From Paramecium sonneborni (Eukaryota > Ciliophora > Oligohymenophorea > Peniculida > Parameciidae), in NCBI GenBank assembly GCA_905182985.1, contig CAJJDN010000032.1, forward strand, positions 529,562 to 593,561: DNA of 64,000 bases, in the 5' to 3' direction. Below, piece by piece: positions 36,927 through 46,429 of this stretch (its first letter is position 1; each line of letters begins with the position of its first letter). The notes beneath the pieces were generated by a model that searched no databases, was not told the origin of the DNA, and was given only the letters and a program-made list of their open reading frames with translations. Position numbers and translations under genes: made by a program.

Positions 36927-38001
36927 TATAAATAAAGTATAATTTTATATTTATTTTGATTAAGAAATAATGAATGTCCTACTCAAAGGTATGAAATAAT
37001 TAAGTTATCGTCCTTAATTTCATTATTGGCTTAAGACACATCCAACTACCAGAAGCATATCTTAATTGACTCCAAGATAATTATTAGACACAGCTTTGAT
37101 TAAAAGAATCTGTCAAAAACAAATTCCAAAACACACAATAATGAGTCAATTTTGTCTTTGGCATGGAAAATAACCTAAATCAGGAAATTAGACTTGCTTT
37201 TCAGAAAAAAAGTGAGTATAATAATTGATAAATAGAACCCGTCGATCTTGGATGCCTAATGTTCAAAAATAAACATATGAATCTTTAATATTGGGAAGAA
37301 GAATACATGTAAAGGTAACTACAAAAACTATGAAATGTATTCGAAAAGCAGGCAGTTTTGATAATTATATTTTGCTGACTAAACCATAAGATTTAGATTC
37401 TATTTATGGTGAATATTTAAGGAAATTAATGCTCACTAAGGTAAATGATCCTACCTTTGAAGTATAATACTTTAATTTATATTTAGATTCCACATGTTTT
37501 AAAAGCTAAACCACACTAATTCTCTAGAAGAGCATAAAGATTTAGCAGAAGGCCTGCTGTTGTATGGCATCCTCCAGAAATTAGACATAAAGATCTAACT
37601 TTTTTAAAAATAAGAACACCTAATGAAATGAATCCTGAGGAATTAAGAAAATTAAGAGAATATGATTCTTTAAAGGATAAGGTATACATACCAAATTTCT
37701 TAGTTTGAAGATACAAATGATGTCTTACATCCTGTTTTGAATGACAAATTCTTTGAAGATGAAAAAGATTGGCCTGAATTTGCAAAAGTTGAAGGAGAAA
37801 AAGCATTAGCAGAATTTTTGAAGAAGAAAGATAAAGAAAAAATTAGATTAACATTAAAATCAGTTGAAGAAGGACAAAGAGAGGCTGATAAGGCTTTAGG
37901 GAATATTTGATTGTCAATTTGATATAGCAATTATAAATGAGAAATTAAAAAGCAATCTATTAGTAGAATTAATTTATTATTTTTTAAATATATAATTATT
38001 T
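36927..38001. repeat. 1,075-bp direct repeat, unit 1
   Basis: This unit contains the whole bL28m gene with its 5' and 3' flanks. It is repeated at 38008-39082 with an offset of 1,081 bp and no difference that I could find by eye. The boundary to unit 2 consists of one undetermined base (N at 38002) and five bases. Confidence 0.9.
36970..37910 (+). CDS. mitochondrial large-subunit ribosomal protein bL28m (copy 1)
   Basis: After introns of 24, 25 and 22 nt the model gives 289 residues. The bL28 core lies at about residues 75-150. It has RRSWMPNVQKQTY (family: R.W.PN....), the strand IHVKVTTKTMKCIRKAGSFD and the helix IYGEYLRKLML. These are the hallmarks of bacterial-type L28. N-terminal (70) and C-terminal (about 130) extensions are mitochondrial/ciliate additions. 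The C-terminal part is Lys/Glu-rich helix. The protein is part of the mitochondrial large subunit. The identical copy 2 begins 1,081 bp downstream. Confidence 0.87.
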
Positions 38002-38002
38002 N
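38002..38002. other. single undetermined base (assembly join)
   Basis: This is the only N in the window. It sits precisely between the two identical bL28m blocks, which points to a collapsed gap or scaffold join and not to a random base-call failure. Confidence 0.9.
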
Positions 38003-38007
38003 ATGTA

Positions 38008-39082
38008 TATAAATAAAGTATAATTTTATATTTATTTTGATTAAGAAATAATGAATGTCCTACTCAAAGGTATGAAATAATTAAGTTATCGTCCTTAATT
38101 TCATTATTGGCTTAAGACACATCCAACTACCAGAAGCATATCTTAATTGACTCCAAGATAATTATTAGACACAGCTTTGATTAAAAGAATCTGTCAAAAA
38201 CAAATTCCAAAACACACAATAATGAGTCAATTTTGTCTTTGGCATGGAAAATAACCTAAATCAGGAAATTAGACTTGCTTTTCAGAAAAAAAGTGAGTAT
38301 AATAATTGATAAATAGAACCCGTCGATCTTGGATGCCTAATGTTCAAAAATAAACATATGAATCTTTAATATTGGGAAGAAGAATACATGTAAAGGTAAC
38401 TACAAAAACTATGAAATGTATTCGAAAAGCAGGCAGTTTTGATAATTATATTTTGCTGACTAAACCATAAGATTTAGATTCTATTTATGGTGAATATTTA
38501 AGGAAATTAATGCTCACTAAGGTAAATGATCCTACCTTTGAAGTATAATACTTTAATTTATATTTAGATTCCACATGTTTTAAAAGCTAAACCACACTAA
38601 TTCTCTAGAAGAGCATAAAGATTTAGCAGAAGGCCTGCTGTTGTATGGCATCCTCCAGAAATTAGACATAAAGATCTAACTTTTTTAAAAATAAGAACAC
38701 CTAATGAAATGAATCCTGAGGAATTAAGAAAATTAAGAGAATATGATTCTTTAAAGGATAAGGTATACATACCAAATTTCTTAGTTTGAAGATACAAATG
38801 ATGTCTTACATCCTGTTTTGAATGACAAATTCTTTGAAGATGAAAAAGATTGGCCTGAATTTGCAAAAGTTGAAGGAGAAAAAGCATTAGCAGAATTTTT
38901 GAAGAAGAAAGATAAAGAAAAAATTAGATTAACATTAAAATCAGTTGAAGAAGGACAAAGAGAGGCTGATAAGGCTTTAGGGAATATTTGATTGTCAATT
39001 TGATATAGCAATTATAAATGAGAAATTAAAAAGCAATCTATTAGTAGAATTAATTTATTATTTTTTAAATATATAATTATTT
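38008..39082. repeat. 1,075-bp direct repeat, unit 2
   Basis: This is the second copy of the bL28m block. Similarity to unit 1 ends exactly at 39082, the position equivalent to the base before the N. An assembly join of two overlapping ends or of two alleles would look exactly like this. A true recent tandem duplication is the alternative. Confidence 0.9.
38051..38991 (+). CDS. mitochondrial large-subunit ribosomal protein bL28m (copy 2)
   Basis: This gene is identical to the one at 36970-37910, including its three introns. It would encode the same 289-residue protein. Nothing in the sequence distinguishes an active duplicate from an assembly artefact. If it is real, the gene is present twice in tandem with about 140 bp between the copies. 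Confidence 0.6.
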
Positions 39083-39303
39083 AATTTATAAAGTTTTCAA
39101 AAAAAATTAAGATGAAATATTTTCTTCTTAATGTTTGTTTTTAATATCAAAAATAACATTTTTTAAGTTTAAAATTTTAAAGATTATTGATAATTTAATT
39201 GTTCAAGGTAAAACACAGAAATTTATAATTCCTTCTAAAAATTTCATGAAAGCTTTTGATAATAATAAATTAGATTATTTTATTTTTTATTATTTATCAG
39301 AAC

Positions 39304-39758
39304 TCAATATTAGGTTCTAATTAAAACTTTCTCTCTGTAAACATAGACATATCTCTCATTCTTAAATTAACTTTTTTTGAGTTCATCTATATAGAATATG
39401 TTCTCCTTCTTGTTTCTATTGTATATCAATTAATACTGTTGCAAAAACTGTTATTTCCTGTATTGAGATTATAATATTTGTTTAGAATATTTTTTTACCA
39501 TTCACTTTGATAAACAGAAAAGTCTTAAGTAATTTTAGGAGCTTATTTCAAATCTTAGTGTCCTTGATGAATAATCTCTTTAATTGATGATTTTTTTATA
39601 AATTTCTAAGGAAACTACTGAGAATCTAATTTGTTAGGCTAAGCTATAATCCTTGGTTGTTTATTGGTTATTTGCTAGTTCTATTGTATTTGCATGATAT
39701 CAGTAATTGACACAGGTGTTTCTTCTTGTAAACAATAAGTAAGGGCCTTTTCTAACAT
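39304..39758 (-). CDS. small protein of unknown function
   Basis: ATG at 39758 opens a frame that, after a 41-nt GT...CAG intron, ends at TGA 39304-39306 with exactly 138 codons. The product is Gln-rich and basic (KFIKKSSIKEIIHQGHQ in the middle, a Lys/Tyr-rich C-terminus) with no signal peptide or membrane helix. The intron is longer than usual for this window and was chosen because it alone keeps the frame open. No family is recognised. Confidence 0.55.
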
Positions 39759-40804
39759 AAAAATAAAAAATAAAAATTTACATAAATTTTTGGTATGTAA
39801 ATTAATTTTAGAGGTAGAGAAAATATTCTAAAATCTTTTGATACCCAGAAAGTATTTCAATTCTGATGCTACCTTTAAATATTCCAATTATATTTTTTTA
39901 AATAAGCTTATTTTTTAATACTTATAAAATTTAATGTTTTAAATTTTAATCATTTTTACAAACTAAAAGAAAATATTCCAACTATTCTTATATAAGATTA
40001 TAAATTCATAATTAATAATTATAATAGCAAACTTTATCTTTTGTTTTATTAATTTTAATAATAAATATCTGGATCTTCTAATTTAAAAAGTAAGAGGGAA
40101 GTTGATTTAATAATCACAAGTTTGAAATGATAAGTAAGCATTTCAAGTAATTATAATATAAATAAAAAAATATTGAGGGAATTATTAGTTGGGTTTAAAA
40201 AGAGGACTAAAATATTTTAAAATAGATGCAATAAAATCCTCTTGGAGAAGGTCTTTAAAAAATAGGGTAGTGATTAGAGATAAATTTAGATTAGATTATG
40301 ATTATTTTATTGTTCTAAGTCATATAGAATATTAACGAGTAAATAATAATAGCGAAAAAATGAAAGCTTTTTAGAAATGAGTATATTTTAATAATCTTAA
40401 AAACAAAATTATTTATATATAATTTTAATAATAGGCAAATCAAATATGTCAAAATTATTTATATTTAAAATTAAAAATTCTTTTATTCTAGCAATTTTGA
40501 ATGAAATTTACAAGTAATTCAATCATGTCTTGGTTCTCCAACCAAATAAAAGCTAAATCAGATATTACATTTTATAAATGAGGTGTCATTTAACAAACTT
40601 CATTAAAGTAATAGCATATTACAAAAAATTAATTTTAATTATTGAAAATTTTTTTTTAATTCAACAAACAAATTTATAAAGGATTTTGTATTATTGAATA
40701 GAATTCTAAGTTTAAATAATATAATTAACTATGTAATAATAATTCGAATGATTTTATTATTTTTAAAATGATTTTGTTAATAATCTTTTCTGATTGATAA
40801 AACT
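39759..40804. other. AT-rich spacer, possibly with a 48-residue mini-gene
   Basis: Divergent starts flank this 1-kb region. Most of it is featureless. A plus-strand frame at 40127-40273 (48 residues) contains the unusually protein-like GIISWVQKEDQNIL and PLGEGLQKIGQ with a proper start and stop. It could be a small gene or the last exon of a decayed one. Confidence 0.3.
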
Positions 40805-42448
40805 ATGTAATAAAAAGTAGAATAAGTATCTTTGCTTAATCAAACTTGTAGTTTACACACTTCAGAATAGTTAAATTTAGTTTGTTTATCTGCTTCTTGT
40901 TTAAGTTAAGGATTTATTTGTAAGCTATGTAGAAAATTACATGAAAATCATAATGTTATTGCTGCTGAAGAATTTTTAGAGATCTTAAAAAGATTAGTTA
41001 ATTATGATGGTAAATACAAAACTCCAAATCAAATAGATCCAATAATTGCTAGAACTACAGCAAGTTTAATGGCTATTATTGAAGAATTAGAAATATAAAT
41101 TGAATATTTTAATGAGAAGTTAAATTAGATAAAGTCTTAATTTGAAAAATATAAATAAGTTTCAAATGATGTTTGTTTGTTAAACAATCTGATTTATTAT
41201 GCATATGGAACAGATTCTTAATAAAGTTTATTTTAAGAACAATTATAAGGAGTTCTTAAAAGAATGTGCTTTCATTCTAAAAAATTATCTTTAATTTCAG
41301 TAGCTTCATGTCAATCTAATTTTTTATTTGTTCCTAATTAAAAATTGTATTAGAACTTTTTAGAACCAATCTTGAATTAATTGAAATAAATTAGACAATC
41401 TCTTGATACTAAAATGATGTAGCCAGAGTCATATAATGTTTTAAATCTTTAATTTAAAAATAGTTTAGACTTAATTCCTAATACATAATATAATCAAATT
41501 GTATTTGAATCAGAAACCTTAACTGAAGAAGATAAAATTTTTGAAAAGTTTATAATTGATAGACCAGATAATAATCCAATTAAGAAAATTAAAAAATATA
41601 AATAGGAATATAATCCAATAGAAGAACCTTGTAATTAAGGAATAGGAAGGGTTGAAAAAATATCAATTGTAGCAGGACATAAAATGTGGTATCATGATTT
41701 GGCTTTTGTTAGATTTAAACCTAGAAATTGGGTTGTAGAACCAAGACATGCTTGTATTATTTGTAAATGTCATCCAAAATTTGCTAGAATAAAAGAATTC
41801 TTAAATTGTAAATATGGAGATTTATATGGTCCTATTGAATTAGCATCGAATTTATTTGATGCATTTAAAAAGGCTGTTGCAAATAGAAAAGAGAAATAAT
41901 ATCTTGTTGAAAGAAGTGGTATATATTTTCATGATCTTTGTGTTTATTGGTCTTCTGAGGTTTAATGTGATGAAGTAGAAGGCAAAATAGATTTTCTATC
42001 TTTATGTAAAGCTGTTGGTAATTCTTATAATACATTTTGTTATTTATGTAAAAGAAGAGGCGCTACAATGAAATGTAATAATCCATAATGTGAAATTTGG
42101 ATTCATTATTATTGTTGGAAAGAGTTAGATCCCTCTAATCAATATTTAGATAATAAAAGATTTAGAATGCTTTGCCCTTAACATGCTTTAGGCTAAGATT
42201 ATAAACCAGAATGGCTTTATTCTAATTAAATTGCTCAAAGTATATCTAATTTTTATGCACAATCTAAATAAAAACCTTAAGACTAAATTAAAATTACTCA
42301 TAAAGAACAATATGAAGAAGATAAATCAGATGCTGAACAATAAGTAATTAACTCATATAAATCTAAACCTATAATCAAAGAATAATCTATCAAATCAGAA
42401 TAAAACTTTTTTATACCAGATCCTAATGAATAAGATTCCATTTTATGA
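40805..42448 (+). CDS. B-box and extended-PHD finger protein (chromatin-type)
   Basis: This is an intronless 547-residue protein. Near the N-terminus (about residues 15-60) a zinc-binding array of B-box spacing is visible: CSLH, then CLSASC, CKLC and HENH. A helical region follows. In the second half a first zinc-binding part with CIICKCHPKFAR is followed by CYLCKRRGATMKCNN, CEIWIHYYCW and finally MLCPQH. This is the complete Cys4-His-Cys2-His pattern of an extended PHD finger as in MLL, JADE and PHF6 proteins. Such modules read histone or nucleic-acid marks. The tail is acidic and Gln-rich. A nuclear role is inferred. Confidence 0.82.
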
Positions 42449-42659
42449 TATTTTATTAATAAATTTATTTTACATTATTAAAACATTAACACCTCCTAAT
42501 TTCTATCTTTCAGACAGGTAATGCTTTTTATTATTTTTTATATTCACTTTTTTTATTTAAAAATACATATTTTTCACTGTATAAATTATTCGTTTTATTT
42601 CTTTAGAATGTTTATTAGAATATATAAACTATTAATAATAAAATAAATTTATTCCTTTA

Positions 42660-43209
42660 ATGGACGATCATGGGGGAGATGAATAGGAAAATTTTATTCC
42701 TTAAAATGAATTTTATAATTATGAAGAACAAATTATGTAACCATAAATTGAAAATGCAGACTCTTATAGTTTTTGTTTATTAATTACTTGTGGTTTCAGT
42801 GCTCTGATTGGTGGTTATTTTTTATCTGGAATGCCTGGAGTTTATGGAAATTATTCAGATGAATGCAAAATCCTCATTTAAACACTCAAATATTACTCTT
42901 AATACTTAATTATAGATGGAACTGCTTAAATGTATTTATTCATTCTAATCATAAAGGATAGTTATTTGTATTATATCCTGTTGTTTGAAGCAATATAAAA
43001 AATACGATTTAAAGAAAGCAGTTGATAAGTAATTATTATTTTAATTTTTTGATTAATTGTTAATTTTTATCGTCATTATGGTAATAGAGACAATCATTAA
43101 GGATAAAAAAAGTTGTATAACTGTTGGAACCAATTTATTAATAGTTTTTTATCTGGTATTAGTTTACACTTTGACTTTTTTGTTATCTGTTCAGATTTGG
43201 AATTTATGA
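42660..43209 (+). CDS. multi-pass membrane protein of unknown function
   Basis: One 25-nt intron leaves 175 codons, 174 residues. An acidic N-terminus (MDDHGGDEQENF) precedes four hydrophobic helices near residues 37-60, 80-100, 120-140 and 150-172. The first contains CLLITCGFSALIGGYFLSG, reminiscent of small secretory-pathway membrane proteins such as SFT2/GOT1-like proteins, but I cannot make that identification firmly. Start and stop are well placed. Confidence 0.65.
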
Positions 43210-44109
43210 AAATATTTTACATGTCTAAGTTGTTTTATTCATTTATATAACATTTATTTATTAAAATATATTTATAATCTAATTCAAGAATGAGATTAAG
43301 ATTTTCTTTGAGTTATTTCTTCTAAAAAATAATTACTTTTTCATAATTTAATATCATGCTTTAAAATAAATCAATAAATTAATGTCTGAATCTTCCTTAA
43401 GATTTAAATAGATTAATTTAAATTTAATTTTATTATATATTTTTTTTGGTTCTTTTAAAATTTGATCTCAGCAATAGCTTTTATTTTAAAAAATCATGAC
43501 GAGCAGTTAAAAGCATTAATTCTAAAGAACCATTTTAAATTTAAGAGAATTGTGATTACAAATTTTAAATATATTATTGTATCACATTGATTAGAATAGC
43601 TAAGAGATACAATTTAAGCTTTTTTAAAAGCTTTTTCAAGTCAAGTTGATTAAGCTTTTTAATTTTTCTGTTTTATTATTCAAAAAAATGAAATTTAATT
43701 ATATAGACCAAAATTTTTTTTAAATTGCAGGTTCTTAATACTTGATTAATGTCTTCTTATTCTATTTTCTATGGAGTTATATTTTGGCTAAAATTAAATA
43801 AATAAACAAAGAACAAATATGTGACAATCTTTTTAAAGCTATGTATAATATTAAGTAATTTGATATGGCCTGAATAGCTAATCCAAATTATTATTGAAAG
43901 AATTTGCTAATATTTCAGTCATATTTATAAATAATTCAATTTTGAATAATTATCTATTATAGGAATACTCAGGATACTAGGATTTTATCTTAAAAATAAG
44001 TTCCCTCTGAGTTAAACATTTAAATATTTCGATACAGCTCACCTAAAAAAATTAGAAAAGAAAGAAAATAGAACATAAATTATATATTATAAAATATATA
44101 ATGATAATT
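43210..44109. other. AT-rich convergent spacer
   Basis: This is 900 bp between two convergent genes. I see only low-complexity A/T runs and a small hairpin-like repeat of AAGCTTTTT elements near 43615-43660. No coding frame is supported. Confidence 0.4.
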
Positions 44110-44428
44110 TCACATTATAGTCTATCCACCGACTTATTCAATTACAACATCAATCTCATCTCCAGTTTCCATTCCAATCTAATATATAGAAAAAATAAAT
44201 CTACGTCTGCTGGTGTTTAAGTCTCTAAAATTCTTTCTCCATCAAATAAAAATCTAACATTTTAGATTTGGAGCTAAATTAATCACTTCATATTACATTC
44301 TGCCTGGAACAATAGGCGTCCATTAGCTTCTTAAATTAAGTTTATTTTTTGATTTTAAAGAAAACCTCTTCACCATCTTGGGATTTGACTTTTAAGTTCA
44401 AATATTCAGCTTATGATTGATCTGCCAT
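44110..44428 (-). CDS. SUMO: SUMO (small ubiquitin-related modifier) precursor
   Basis: This is an 89-residue protein after introns of 23 and 26 nt. It shows the ubiquitin-like fold elements typical of SUMO: VKSQDGEEVFFKIKK, LMDAYCSRQN, VRFLFDGERI, TPAD and GMETGDEIDVVIEQ. The C-terminus reads VGG followed by four residues (QTIM), so maturation by a SENP/Ulp protease would expose the diglycine needed for conjugation. An unstructured N-terminal tail is nearly absent. In ciliates SUMO acts in nuclear development, which is established for Paramecium and Tetrahymena generally. Confidence 0.96.
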
Positions 44429-44560
44429 TTTTGTTTATTTAATTAATTTATTTAATAATTAATAGTTTTTTTTTATATTATTATATAAATAGATGAGAAT
44501 TCTTATTTAAATAATATAGAAACATAAACAATAAGCAAAATTCATAATAACATGCTGTCT

Positions 44561-45310
44561 TCAATAAGATTTCGAATCGATCAATGTTTTTAAAATTGAT
44601 TGAAGATTGTTAAATTATTTTCTTTCCGAAGAAACCTAACTTAATATAAATTTCTACTTCATCATTTTCTTTGATATGGAATTACTGAACATCACTATTT
44701 ATTTCTTTTATTTATGAGAAAACCTCTTAAAAAACAATGCTGTTTACATTGTTTATGCATATAAAGGCTTCGAATAGTTGGAAATAACAATCTAGTATTA
44801 AAAATTGATATATACATTTAAAAGTTGAATTTATATTCTTAGTATTTATTATCCATATATTAAAAAGGTGATTCACACAATCTAATTTATAAGTATGTAT
44901 TATTAAATCATGGTCCATAATTTAAGAACTCCAAGTTGATGAATCGTCATTTGTACTTTAAGTCATAGTTTCACAATTGTCTGCTAAAAATAATTTAAAA
45001 ATGATATTACTGTATTCTAACATATTTTAAAGTCTTTTTGGACTTAATTCTAGATCATCAACCATTATTAAAATAAAATGAGATTTTTAATTTATCTAGG
45101 ACAGTTGAGGCTGCTCTATGCAATCAAAATTAAATTCTGAATTCACTATGAAACCATCAAAGTATTCATCTTCTTAGTCTAAAGTTTTTTTCTTTTATTG
45201 TCTTTCTAACTTAACAATCTTCTAAAAAAAGTCTTATAAAATTATACATTTAAGTATTCTTCTTCTGAATTAGCATGCATACCTCCACTTCTAAATCTTC
45301 TTATACTCAT
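44561..45310 (-). CDS. protein of uncertain identity, possibly SUMO-like/Rad60-related
   Basis: The best model removes introns of 26, 24 and 22 nt and gives 225 residues. Two further GT...TAG segments of 24 and 27 nt are frame-neutral and could also be spliced. The N-terminus MSIRRFRSGGMHA is basic, followed by a Lys/Asp/Glu-rich stretch. Later regions (HFILIMVDDLELSPKRLQNM and KENDEVEIYIKLG in an alternative C-terminal frame) faintly recall ubiquitin-like folds of Rad60/NIP45 proteins. The C-terminal exon is ambiguous: reading through the last intron gives the more SUMO-like ending but lacks a nearby TGA. Confidence 0.45.
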
Positions 45311-46085
45311 CCTTCAATATTGTAATTTATTTCTTTTTATTTATTTATTTAAAAATACAAACATTAAATTCAATTATTAGTTACAATCTGATAAAGGACT
45401 TTCAAAAAAAATTAAAATCTAATTCTTAAATTTGATTTTAATTAATTTCAAATAATTCAGCTTTTATATCGAGCTCATTAAAACATTAATTGCATTCAAC
45501 CTTATTATTTATATATATTTAAATCAAATACCTAATGAACTATTAAAAATTAATATTTAAAAAAGATAAGCAAATACAAATCTGTAAAGAGGGTCTCTAA
45601 TGTTAATAATTGAATTTAAAATATAGACAAAAAGTATTTAACAAGACCCTTTCTTTATTTGTTTTTTAATTTATAATAATATAATTAATTTAAATTGTTA
45701 AAACAATCTAAAATATATATGCGAATATTAAATCATTCAAGGATAGAACAGTTATCTTAATAGTTTGAAATTTCTGATAATCTTCTGACTATTGACTTTT
45801 TAAAATGGATAAAATTTCATTTTGCTTGATTTTTCCTTTCAAAACAAGTTCGATTATTGTGGAACATTAGAATATTGAGTATTGACTTTGAAAATTGGCC
45901 TTGTTGATATATAAGCAAGGCAAGTTCTCATTTCTCATTTTTATTTAATTGAACAAGATACTACATTATATAAAAATAGTATAAAATTTTAAAGTAAAGA
46001 AGGAACGACAATAATATAGTATTATATAGTAAATTATATCAATTTGAAAGAAAGATTTCACTAAACATATTATAAATAATATCAA
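45311..46085. other. AT-rich spacer
   Basis: About 775 bp without a supported gene. An imperfect inverted repeat, AAAGAGGGTCT near 45585 and AGACCCTTTCTTT near 45645, could pair across roughly 50 nt. It may belong to an uncharacterised transcript or be chance. Confidence 0.35.
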
Positions 46086-46280
46086 TCAAGCTTATGTCTA
46101 TCTCAACCTTCGATTTAGGATTGGGTTTCGGTATGGATTATACAAATCTTAAGATTGAGTTTTTTCTCTGATCAATGCTTCAATATCATTCTTTTCAGGT
46201 CCTTTATTAATGATTTAGGCAAAGGATCCTTATTGTATAACATTAATCGAACTCTTTGTTGTTGATTTACAAATTCCCAT
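46086..46280 (-). CDS. 64-residue MGxC mini-protein
   Basis: This is a complete intronless frame of 65 codons just downstream of the P4-ATPase gene on the same strand. The start MGICKSTTKSS has Gly2, Cys4 and Ser/Thr at positions 6-8, a myristoylation/palmitoylation signal. The middle is GPEKNDIEALIREKTQ, helical and acidic/basic. The end is strongly basic (NRRLRQTQA). No family is recognised. The protein-like composition and the acylation signal make it more credible than a chance frame of this size. Confidence 0.55.
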
Positions 46281-46429
46281 ACTGTTTGGTTTATTTTTTA
46301 TATTATTTTCAATAAATTTAAATTTGCAAATAAATAGGTCAGATTAGATATTTCTTAAACAATTAAGGATATCAAATATTATTTTGGTTGAATTAAGATA
46401 TAATTTGTTTTAAATCAATTCATATATAA

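Noticed and set aside
37516..37930. Minus-strand open frames across the bL28m gene and the same in copy 2
   Set aside because: They are antisense shadows of a well-supported spliced gene and carry no motif.
45585..45660. Imperfect inverted repeat suggestive of a structured RNA
   Set aside because: The loop is about 50 nt and the pairing imperfect, so it is not enough for an ncRNA call.
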